This document shows positions 8,047-14,338 of a stretch of 28,766 bases of DNA, in pieces. A program made the translations under genes and the position numbers. Below the pieces are notes generated by a model. The model was not told where the DNA came from, ran no database searches, and worked only from the letters and a program-made list of their open reading frames with translations. Each line of letters starts with the position of its first letter. Position 1 is the stretch's first letter. The stretch comes from GWA2-49-15 sp964359085 (GTDB lineage: Bacteria > Bdellovibrionota > Bacteriovoracia > Bacteriovoracales > Bacteriovoracaceae), in assembly GCA_964359085.1 (NCBI GenBank), contig CAYHRT010000018.1, positions 1 to 28,766 on the forward strand. Direction: 5' to 3'.

Positions 8047-8482
8047 CCTGTAGATCACCATCTTTTATTGTTAACGTCACTTTCCATATGCCTTTCATTG
8101 AAAATACCACGGTAACAAGAAATGAACCATCGGCCTGAAGTATGGCCTCATCTTCTGTTTCCATTCCTGGCATATCAGGCATTTCATACAAAATAGCTAA
8201 CTTAGTGTTCGATGCCAATGGGTGGAGATCAGCGGCATGAACGCTGCGAATGACAAGAGTATTTTCGCCCTCACGAGGGTTGCTAGTGACCCCATTGGCG
8301 TCCACCAAATTCATCGAGACGTAATATTTATCATTGGCAGTGACTTTCGCCGGGCCGCTGGTTTGGCCTAAAGTACCTGTTTGAACAGTATCGCTCTTCG
8401 TCTCTGTATTCATCGGGCCGCAGCCTGACATCAGCAGGGTGAGACAAATGAGGGTACCAAATAAAGATTTACTTAAGTGCAT
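8018..8482 (-). CDS. YtkA-like lipoprotein
   Basis: The 154-residue product starts at the ATG at 8482 with a strong AAGGAG site; longer upstream readings lie inside nosL and are rejected. LICLTLLMSGC is a clear lipobox. After a Thr/Ser-rich linker comes a YtkA-like domain: NLVDANGVTSNPREGENTL, then YEMPDMPGMETEDEA, then GSFLVTVVFSMKGIWKVTLTI. The MPDMPGM motif is a good Cu(I) Met ligand cluster. It overlaps nosL by 14 bases at its 5' end and the outer-membrane gene by about 29 bases at its 3' end, so the three are tightly coupled. Likely a membrane-tethered periplasmic copper binder; a paralogue of the gene at 6667. Confidence 0.78.
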   Translation of the reverse strand: MHLSKSLFGTLICLTLLMSGCGPMNTETKSDTVQTGTLGQTSGPAKVTANDKYYVSMNLVDANGVTSNPREGENTLVIRSVHAADLHPLASNTKLAILYEMPDMPGMETEDEAILQADGSFLVTVVFSMKGIWKVTLTIKDGDLQDEYIFETNI

Positions 8483-8897
8483 TTTCAACTCCTTGAAGGA
8501 CCACCCCTTCCCCATATTTCTTTTGGGCCGTCTGGGCCTCTTCTTCTGTGGCAAAAGCCCCGAAGTAGGGTGCCATCACGTTTTCTCCAATGTCTGTCTT
8601 GATTTTTGTGCTTTTGAGCAGGAAAAACGCTTTGTCTCCAGCAATTAATTTATCGGGATGATTAAAATCGGCGACCTGGATCTTGGTATAGCGAGGGTCA
8701 TGTTTTATGGTCTTTTTGAGACAAGAAAGGGCACACATATGTAAAGGTTCTTTTGAGGCAGTTTCAGTTTGCACCACAATCCTATTTTTTGCATGCTCGG
8801 CGAGTGGCATTCCACAAACGCTGCAGACAGTGCCTGCCGCCAAAGCAGAACAAGCAAACAAGAAAAATCCGAAAAACAAAGTCGTGACTTTAACCAT
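8469..8897 (-). CDS. NosL-like copper chaperone
   Basis: The product has 142 residues with a signal sequence (VKVTTLFFGFFLFACSALAAG). The mature protein opens with CSVCGMPLAEHAKNR, the NosL-type Cys-x-x-Cys-Gly-Met Cu(I) site, followed by LHMCALSCLKK and a C-terminal NosL segment VMAPYFGAFATEEEAQTAQKKYGEGVV. NosL proteins deliver Cu(I), classically to nitrous oxide reductase, but no nos gene is seen here, so in this context it probably serves the copper operon itself. Start: ATG at 8897 rather than the TTG at 8909, because it begins the charged n-region directly. It overlaps the next gene by 14 bases. It is not an obvious lipoprotein, unlike classical NosL. Confidence 0.82.
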   Translation of the reverse strand: MVKVTTLFFGFFLFACSALAAGTVCSVCGMPLAEHAKNRIVVQTETASKEPLHMCALSCLKKTIKHDPRYTKIQVADFNHPDKLIAGDKAFFLLKSTKIKTDIGENVMAPYFGAFATEEEAQTAQKKYGEGVVLQGVENALK

Positions 8898-8912
8898 AAC
8901 TTTTCCCAACTT

Positions 8913-9374
8913 TTATAAGGCTTCGTGGCATTCAGGTGTTTGATCAAACCGTTGTTGCTGGGCAGGTATAAGTTGTTTGCGAATTTCTGCCACCAGATCA
9001 GCATAGACGCGCACTTCTTCTGAGCAAACAAAAAGGCCATTCTTAGTACAGTGGTCGAGGATGAATTGCCAGTCCGGGCGTCCCAAAAATACGCGAGCAC
9101 AGGCGTCTTTGAGGTCGATTTTTGCAACCGCGCGATTGAAGGCCGTTCTATAATCTTTGCTTTGTACAAGTTGCATAGTGATTTGTTCAATTTCAAAAAA
9201 ATAATCCCTTAAGGCATGATGTTGTTCAACCTGATAGGGTGTTTGAGGCATGGCTTCGATTGCCTTTGCTCGAAGCCCATCAACTTTTTTAATCAATTCT
9301 CGAACAATAGTATCCTCTTTGCAACCTGAGGCGCTTATCATCAAGAAAATGAGGCAAGCCAGATATTTGTTCAT
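8913..9374 (-). CDS. Hypothetical lipoprotein of copper operon
   Basis: Not recognised. The 153-residue product has the lipoprotein signal YLACLIFLMISASGCKED. The mature part is helical and charged, with Cys in KDACARVFLG, LDHCTKNGLFVCSEE and TPECHEAL, four in all, which could form two disulfides or a metal site. The ATG overlaps the stop of the TolC-like gene by four bases (ATGA), so it is translated with it and may be its envelope partner. nosL follows 15 bases after the stop. Confidence 0.72.
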   Translation of the reverse strand: MNKYLACLIFLMISASGCKEDTIVRELIKKVDGLRAKAIEAMPQTPYQVEQHHALRDYFFEIEQITMQLVQSKDYRTAFNRAVAKIDLKDACARVFLGRPDWQFILDHCTKNGLFVCSEEVRVYADLVAEIRKQLIPAQQQRFDQTPECHEAL

Positions 9375-10630
9375 AGACGCCCCCTAATGAGTTCGATGGC
9401 CGCAGGTTCTTTGAAGTAATCACCTTGAAAAAGCATGCGTTTCAGTCGGTCTTCATTGGCCATAAAGCGGTATTGAACCGCAAAAAAGGATGTTTCAGAC
9501 TGGATATGGTTTCGAGAAGCTTCTACCAGCATGAGCATCTCAACCCTTTCGCCTAAGCTCAATCGTTCGTAGAGTTTTCGCAGAGTCAGTTCAGTTAGGA
9601 CTGTATGCCTCTTCAGATCAGGATAGTTGGCGATGTCGAGATTGTAGTTCTCGACAAGGAGTTTGAGTTGACGTCTCAGTGTTTCGGTGGCCGCACGTTG
9701 CTGGGTTTTTAAAATTTCCTTTTGTGCACTTACCACGCGCAAAGTGGCCCCCGTTCCAAATCCTAGACCGCCGTTTTGGGCAGGCCCATTGTCCATGCCT
9801 GAACTACCAAGAAAAGTATACATGACTTCTTTTTTTACATAGGCGGAGGCCGCAATAAGGTGGTTGAATTCGCGAATTTCTGGTGCAGAGTCAACGGCGC
9901 GAAACTCGAAGTCCTGGTAACGAAGTGGTTCCAGAATGTTAAAATCTGGCATGGTAACCGGCGCAAGAACAACATCCACCTCACCCGGAAATCCCATCAT
10001 GTAGGCAAGAAGAGTGGTTTCTTCAAGCACCAGAACTTCGAGCGCTCGACGGTCTTCCTTGAGTGCGAGAATCCGCGTTTCTATTTCGCGAGAAGCACCA
10101 TCTCGCAGTCCACCTAGAACTTCATGAGTGCTTACGATGAGAAAGAGTTCTTCGAATTCTTGAATGTTCCTATTCACATGATCAAGGACTGCTCGATCAA
10201 GGAGGGCGTGGAAATAAAGGCCTTTACTTGTCATGACCAGATTGGCCCACAGCGCTCGATAGGCTTCCTTGTCTGCCAGAAAAAGGAGCTTGGCTTCCTT
10301 GAGACGAAACCAGTTGGCCGGCACTAAAAATGGGGTAATGTCTTCGATGATTCCCATGGCCGCACCAACATAATTCCCCATCACGGCATCCACGACGACG
10401 CCGGCGATTCGCCAAAGATTGAGGCGGGGTAAGAGGTTTCCTCGTGCGATCTGGATGGCCTCTTTGGCCTGGTAGACGCGAAGGGCGTTTTCGAGTACTT
10501 CATAATTCTCGCTAGACACTTTCTTAACAACATCATCGACTGTAATCGTGACTGATTCCTTTCCAAGACTGATGGGGCCAAAAAATGACTGGAGGAAGAT
10601 GAGGCCAATTAATATTTTTTGAGAAAGCAT
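9371..10630 (-). CDS. TolC-like outer-membrane channel, divergent
   Basis: The 419-residue product has a signal peptide (MLSQKILIGLIFLQSFFGPISLG). It has the two-fold repeated helical pattern of outer-membrane efflux proteins: TVDDVVKKVSSENYEVLENALRVYQAKEAIQIARGNLLPRLNLW at the start fits the OEP repeat (long helix, ARGNLLP turn), and LTLRKLYERLSLGERVEMLMLVEASRNHIQSE near the end fits the second repeat. It is clearly different from the CusC-type channel at 11983. A strong AAGGAG site precedes the ATG, 3 bases after the upstream gene. Odd point: no pump or adaptor lies in this operon, so it may use another system's pump or work with the lipoproteins around it. The channel call is moderate. Confidence 0.72.
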   Translation of the reverse strand: MLSQKILIGLIFLQSFFGPISLGKESVTITVDDVVKKVSSENYEVLENALRVYQAKEAIQIARGNLLPRLNLWRIAGVVVDAVMGNYVGAAMGIIEDITPFLVPANWFRLKEAKLLFLADKEAYRALWANLVMTSKGLYFHALLDRAVLDHVNRNIQEFEELFLIVSTHEVLGGLRDGASREIETRILALKEDRRALEVLVLEETTLLAYMMGFPGEVDVVLAPVTMPDFNILEPLRYQDFEFRAVDSAPEIREFNHLIAASAYVKKEVMYTFLGSSGMDNGPAQNGGLGFGTGATLRVVSAQKEILKTQQRAATETLRRQLKLLVENYNLDIANYPDLKRHTVLTELTLRKLYERLSLGERVEMLMLVEASRNHIQSETSFFAVQYRFMANEDRLKRMLFQGDYFKEPAAIELIRGRL

Positions 10631-10633
10631 ATC

Positions 10634-11323
10634 CTACTCCTTTTCTTCCTTCACTTCCTTCTCCTGAATTCGTGAAGCTGAGAAGGTATAAACATTGGCA
10701 TTTGACGTTGGCTGCATCTTGCCTTGTACTTGGACCACGCTTTCTAATTTACCGTCAGTAATCGCTTCGGCCAGGGTAGTGGCCATGCGTGCGTCGGCTT
10801 CCCCTTCACCTGTGACCTCTTCTGCAATTTGAAAGCTATAAAAATTTGGACACCCTTCCGAGGCAACATTGATAAGCCCCCTAATAAGGTCTGGACGAAC
10901 GTTGGCCACCAGGCACCCCACCGCACTAAAGTTGGATTCTGGATTCCACTGCACAACTTGTACATTAAAGTACAGATTGGTTAGATCGGCCGTGACTTCT
11001 TCCCAAGTGCGGATGCGATCATTTGGAACATACCGTGGAAGACTTGGAACGAGGGTCAGGCGTATCTTGAAATTGCTACGATTGACCACGATTGATCCTT
11101 CATACGTTCCCGCAACCGCTTGGTAGAAGCGTTGTCTCTTTTCCAGATCGACTTCTGCGGCCCGGGCCTTAGTATCGACATATTCCCTCTCGGCAGCAAT
11201 CCCATTGCGCGCTGCTTCCTGAGCTTGAATATTGGAAACTTCCCTGATTTTCTCATCACTCTTTTCACTATTACACCCGGTGAGCAGGGCCAATCCAAGC
11301 ACGACACAAACCACGTTTTTCAT
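10634..11323 (-). CDS. Hypothetical lipoprotein, first gene of copper operon
   Basis: The 229-residue product starts at ATG 11323 with GAGGAGG five bases upstream; a longer reading from 11350 is unlikely. VVCVVLGLALLTGCNSE is a lipobox. Residues ~25-70 are an Ala/Glu-rich helix, and the rest is beta-rich with two Cys (VGCLVANV, EGCPNFYS) and a YEGSIVVNRSNFKIRLTLVP strand pair. It ends in a Lys/Glu run. It lies at the head of the nine-gene minus-strand operon and is followed after 3 bases by the TolC-like gene. The family is unknown. It is divergent from the small DNA-binding protein at 11456, with 132 bases of shared control region. Confidence 0.75.
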   Translation of the reverse strand: MKNVVCVVLGLALLTGCNSEKSDEKIREVSNIQAQEAARNGIAAEREYVDTKARAAEVDLEKRQRFYQAVAGTYEGSIVVNRSNFKIRLTLVPSLPRYVPNDRIRTWEEVTADLTNLYFNVQVVQWNPESNFSAVGCLVANVRPDLIRGLINVASEGCPNFYSFQIAEEVTGEGEADARMATTLAEAITDGKLESVVQVQGKMQPTSNANVYTFSASRIQEKEVKEEKE

Positions 11324-11416
11324 AAAATCCTCCTCAAGCCGCAAAGTCATATGCGATTTTTAAAACGGCGTAAAGGGCCCCTCTTAGTGAGCGAACTGCT
11401 TCTAAATCAAACGAGT

Positions 11417-11446
11417 GTCACAATTGGAAAAAATTACTCGTATTAT
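11417..11446 (+). promoter_or_regulatory. ECF-type promoter motif copy C (upstream of HNH-repeat protein)
   Basis: GTCACA at 11417-11422, 16 bases, then CGTATTA at 11439-11445. It matches copies at 4827 and 11947 in sequence and spacing. The predicted start of transcription is within a few bases of the ATG at 11456, so the message would be leaderless or nearly so. It lies between the two divergent halves of the copper island. Confidence 0.6.
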
Positions 11447-11455
11447 CACTAATGT

Positions 11456-11905
11456 ATGAAACATAAGTGTCCCACCAGGCGATGGACAGTGGAAAGAATT
11501 CTTTCTGAGATCCTCAGACTCCAAGAGGTATCGGCTAAACACGCTCAACGCTTTCATGCAGACCTTTATAGTGCGGCCATACGTCATTTTTCAACATGGA
11601 GAAAGGCGGTTGAAGCAGCAGGATTTGAATATCAGAAAATCGCGAAGCGGAAGTTAAGAGGCCATTGGTGCCGCGAGAGAGTCATCGCCGAAATCACACA
11701 GCTTTCAAAAAAGAACTCAAGCTATGCCAGATTACATCGACGTGATCTCTATAGTGCCGCCATTCGATTATTTGGAAGTTGGAAAAATGCAATTGAAACT
11801 GCGGGATTCAATTATGAAGGAATAAGACAGGACTGGGTTCCTTCAGATTCAAACATGATTCGTTTTCAGAAAAAGAAAGATATTCCGAGCGCAGAAGAAA
11901 AATGA
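11456..11905 (+). CDS. Small DNA-binding protein with two homing-endonuclease-associated repeats
   Basis: The basic 149-residue product is built of two tandem repeats of about 55-60 residues. Each has a Trp, an ERI or ERVIAEI-type helix, a variable stretch, then LYSAAIRHFSTWRKAVEAAG in the first and LYSAAIRLFGSWKNAIETAG in the second, each followed by FxY and a Lys/Arg or polar end. This matches the small helical 'homing endonuclease associated repeat' (HNH_repeat), normally a DNA-binding add-on. No HNH catalytic motif is present, so it should bind DNA without cutting. It is not a conventional copper regulator (no MerR, CsoR or CusR features). Being divergent from the copper operon and having the shared promoter motif, it is a candidate regulator; that is inference. 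Confidence 0.75.
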   Translation: MKHKCPTRRWTVERILSEILRLQEVSAKHAQRFHADLYSAAIRHFSTWRKAVEAAGFEYQKIAKRKLRGHWCRERVIAEITQLSKKNSSYARLHRRDLYSAAIRLFGSWKNAIETAGFNYEGIRQDWVPSDSNMIRFQKKKDIPSAEEK

Positions 11906-11923
11906 TAAATTATGGAAGTGAAA

Positions 11924-11932
11924 TGATATAAT
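11924..11932 (+). promoter_or_regulatory. Extended -10 promoter upstream of cusC-like gene
   Basis: TGATATAAT is a perfect TGnTATAAT extended -10 hexamer. No good -35 is seen, which fits extended -10 promoters. Predicted start is near 11939, placing the GTCACA motif at 11947 inside its leader. It could supply basal expression while the second motif gives induction. Confidence 0.4.
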
Positions 11933-11946
11933 ACTTTAATTCTAGC

Positions 11947-11976
11947 GTCACAAATCGCTTACATAATGCGTATTAT
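11947..11976 (+). promoter_or_regulatory. ECF-type promoter motif copy B (upstream of cusC-like gene)
   Basis: GTCACA at 11947-11952, 16 bases, CGTATTA at 11969-11975. Identical spacing to copies A and C. TATTAT used as -10 would start transcription at about 11983, the A of the start codon, giving a leaderless cus message; no Shine-Dalgarno is present there. Confidence 0.6.
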
Positions 11977-11982
11977 TTATAT

Positions 11983-13251
11983 ATGTTGAAGCTAATAGTT
12001 ACTTTTTTATCTGTCTTGATACCCCTTGCATGTTATTCCCAATCGGCGAAACTTCAAGACCTAATTGAGGAAGCGCTGAAGGGGCGTCCTGTTCTTGAAG
12101 CGGCAAGATATGAGGCTATGGCCAAAGAGGCCGAGATTGGGCCTAAAGGTTCTTATGAAGATCCGATGGTGGAGATCGCGGCCTTAAATTATCCTTCTGA
12201 TACCTTGTCAGCAGGTGAAATGGGGATGACGGGTAATGAAATATCGGTTACCCAGAAAATTCCCTTCCCAGGAAAGCTCACAAAACTGCGCAAGGCCACC
12301 AGGTTTGAATTTGAGTCCAAGTCTTCAACTTATGGCCAAATGCGATTAGACCTGATTAGCGAAGTTAGAATTGCATTTTGGGAACTCTTTTTGGCCTATC
12401 AAAAGAGAGATATCTTAAAGGAGCAAATCGCTTTGATTGGACAACTCGTAAGCGTCCTTCGAAGTAAATACACTCTTGGCAACGTTTCTCAAGCAGAACT
12501 GCTGGCGCTGCAAGCGGAAGAAGGAAATCTCAAAGATGAACTTCTCACTGCAGAAAAACAAATTCAGGTGAAATCGGGCGACTTAAATCGTTCGGTGGGG
12601 CGAAATAGTAATTCTTTCCTCGGACGTCCAGAGCTATCAGCTCGCGCTAAGATCGATTTATCGAATCTAAACGAGGATTCTTTGCAGGCAAAAATTCTCG
12701 AGCGTAACCCCGGTCTTATGGCCAAGAAGCACGATCTAAGTGCTTCCACTGAAAAACTGGACTATACAAAAAAGAACTACCTACCCGATTTTGAATTTCG
12801 CTTGGCCTATATGGATCGAGTGCCAAGTCCCGGTGATCGCGGTGTTGATTTTGTCTCAGGGGGAATTGGCTTCACAATTCCTCTCTGGGCCTTCTCAAAA
12901 CAGTCTCAAGAATTGCAAGGCGCTGTGGCCGAGCGTGCAAGATCGGAAAGATTACTGGAAGAAGAGCGTCGTCATATTCAGCATCTGGTGCATACAATGT
13001 TTTCAGAACTTCGGGAGTCGCACGCCCGTCTTCAGCTCTATGAAGGCGGATTAATACCTCTTGCAAGACAAGCGGTCGTTTCGAGTAAGACTGCCTATCT
13101 CACCGGGAAGCTTGATTATGTTGCCATGGTGACTCTGGTGAAGAATCGCTTTCAAACCGAATTTGCCTATAACGAAGCACTTGTAACATATCTATCTCGT
13201 ATTGCAGAATTTGAAGCATTGCTTGGTGAACCTTTGGGGGTTAGTCCATGA
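11983..13251 (+). CDS. cusC: CusC/CzcC-like outer-membrane efflux channel
   Basis: The 422-residue product has a signal peptide (MLKLIVTFLSVLIPLACYSQ). It is a TolC-superfamily channel of the heavy-metal RND type: LQDLIEEALKGRPVLEAARYEAMAKEAEIG opens the first repeat, NEISVTQKIPFPGKLTKLRKA is the conserved beta segment, and SGGIGFTIPLWAFSKQSQELQGAVAE with the following helices makes the second repeat. It carries substrate from the CusBA pump across the outer membrane. The gene has no Shine-Dalgarno before its ATG. It overlaps the adaptor gene by four bases (ATGA). The system specificity is read from the downstream pump. A CzcC-style name is equally valid for this subunit. Confidence 0.88.
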   Translation: MLKLIVTFLSVLIPLACYSQSAKLQDLIEEALKGRPVLEAARYEAMAKEAEIGPKGSYEDPMVEIAALNYPSDTLSAGEMGMTGNEISVTQKIPFPGKLTKLRKATRFEFESKSSTYGQMRLDLISEVRIAFWELFLAYQKRDILKEQIALIGQLVSVLRSKYTLGNVSQAELLALQAEEGNLKDELLTAEKQIQVKSGDLNRSVGRNSNSFLGRPELSARAKIDLSNLNEDSLQAKILERNPGLMAKKHDLSASTEKLDYTKKNYLPDFEFRLAYMDRVPSPGDRGVDFVSGGIGFTIPLWAFSKQSQELQGAVAERARSERLLEEERRHIQHLVHTMFSELRESHARLQLYEGGLIPLARQAVVSSKTAYLTGKLDYVAMVTLVKNRFQTEFAYNEALVTYLSRIAEFEALLGEPLGVSP

Positions 13252-14336
13252 CCATGATAGCTCGGACAATTTTATTTTCGCTCCTCATTTTTGGTTGTAC
13301 CCAGAAACATGACCAGCAACATGAAAAGATGGATTCATCTGTAAAGCATGAAACCATCCAAAAGAAAGATCTCTATCGTTGTTCCATGCATCCCGCAGTT
13401 ACCTCCGATAAACCTGGCATCTGTCCTATCTGTCACATGGATCTTGAAAAAGTTGAAGAGGACACGACACAGACTGTTGCACAGACCAGTGACACTCAGA
13501 CCGTGGAAGGGAGGGGGGCCTTTACTCTTTCTCAAGAACGGCAACAGATGATTGGTGTCACTACGGCCCAAGCCATGATTCGCCATTTGGGTTTTGAAGT
13601 GCGCGCGAGTGGTAGAGTCGCTTTTGACCCAGACCTCTTTACTGCCATAGAGGAATATCGTCAGGCGGTTATGTCAAAAGGTCAGATGACGGATACCCTC
13701 ATGCAAGGTCAGGCCAATGATTTAGTTTCGTCCGCGAAGACGAAATTGAAACTGATGGGCCTTTCCGATGATCAGATCCGGACGCTGAGTAGCAAAAAAA
13801 CAAATGCCATGGATCTCCTTCTGCCAAGCGGTTCGGTTTGGGTTTATGCCGAAGTTTTTGAATATGAAGTGGCAGGACTTAAACCGGGTGTAGAAGTTGA
13901 GGTTGCTTCGCCCTCACTGCCAAACAAAATGTTTACAGGCAAGCTATCCAGTATTAATCCTGTAGTAAATTCACCGACACGCACGGTACGTGTACGAGCA
14001 TTAATCCCCGATCCAGAGTCACTTTTACGACCAGAAGCTTTTGTGAACGTAAAGATAAAGATTGATTTAGGCGAGAAGCTGGCCATTCCTGAGAGTGCGG
14101 TTCTCTTTTCAGGTGAAAAGAAATTTGTGTTTGTGGTTAAGGAAAAAGGCCATTTTAGTCCACGTGCCATAGAGGCCGGGTTGAAGGCCGAGGGTTACTA
14201 TGAAGTTATCTCAGGATTACAAGAAGGTGAGACAATCGTGACATCGGCCAATTTTCTTATCGATTCAGAATCACGACTCAGGGGTGTTTTGGAAAATGCT
14301 ACTCAAACACCCGCCCCGGCGCACGGGGGGCATTAG
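13248..14336 (+). CDS. cusB: CusB-like periplasmic adaptor with N-terminal heavy-metal-binding domain
   Basis: The 362-residue product is a probable lipoprotein (LFSLLIFGC, Cys17). After a His/Gln/Met-rich stretch comes a heavy-metal-binding domain: YRCSMHPAVTSDKPGICPIC, Cys45, Met47, His48, Cys59, Cys62 and Met64. The rest is a membrane-fusion adaptor with barrel-sandwich and beta-barrel parts (LLLPSGSVWVYAEVFEYEVAGLKPG, INPVVNSPTRTVRVRALIPDP, LAIPESAVLFSGEKKFVFVV) and a final GLQEGETIVTSANFLIDSES. It passes Cu(I)/Ag(I) to the pump and links pump and channel. It is shorter than classical CusB, mainly because the helical hairpin is reduced to about 60 residues. The C-terminus ends in His-Gly-Gly-His. 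It overlaps cusC by four bases; the pump starts two bases after its stop. Confidence 0.87.
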   Translation: MTMIARTILFSLLIFGCTQKHDQQHEKMDSSVKHETIQKKDLYRCSMHPAVTSDKPGICPICHMDLEKVEEDTTQTVAQTSDTQTVEGRGAFTLSQERQQMIGVTTAQAMIRHLGFEVRASGRVAFDPDLFTAIEEYRQAVMSKGQMTDTLMQGQANDLVSSAKTKLKLMGLSDDQIRTLSSKKTNAMDLLLPSGSVWVYAEVFEYEVAGLKPGVEVEVASPSLPNKMFTGKLSSINPVVNSPTRTVRVRALIPDPESLLRPEAFVNVKIKIDLGEKLAIPESAVLFSGEKKFVFVVKEKGHFSPRAIEAGLKAEGYYEVISGLQEGETIVTSANFLIDSESRLRGVLENATQTPAPAHGGH

Positions 14337-14338
14337 AT

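Noticed and set aside
8705..9196. 163-residue minus-strand frame overlapping nosL and the neighbouring lipoprotein
   Set aside because: It spans two well-supported genes with ribosome sites and signal peptides and has no domain of its own.
13433..13438. TGTCACA-like sequence inside cusB
   Set aside because: No CGTATTA follows at 16 bases; it is within the coding sequence for the ICHMD metal motif region.
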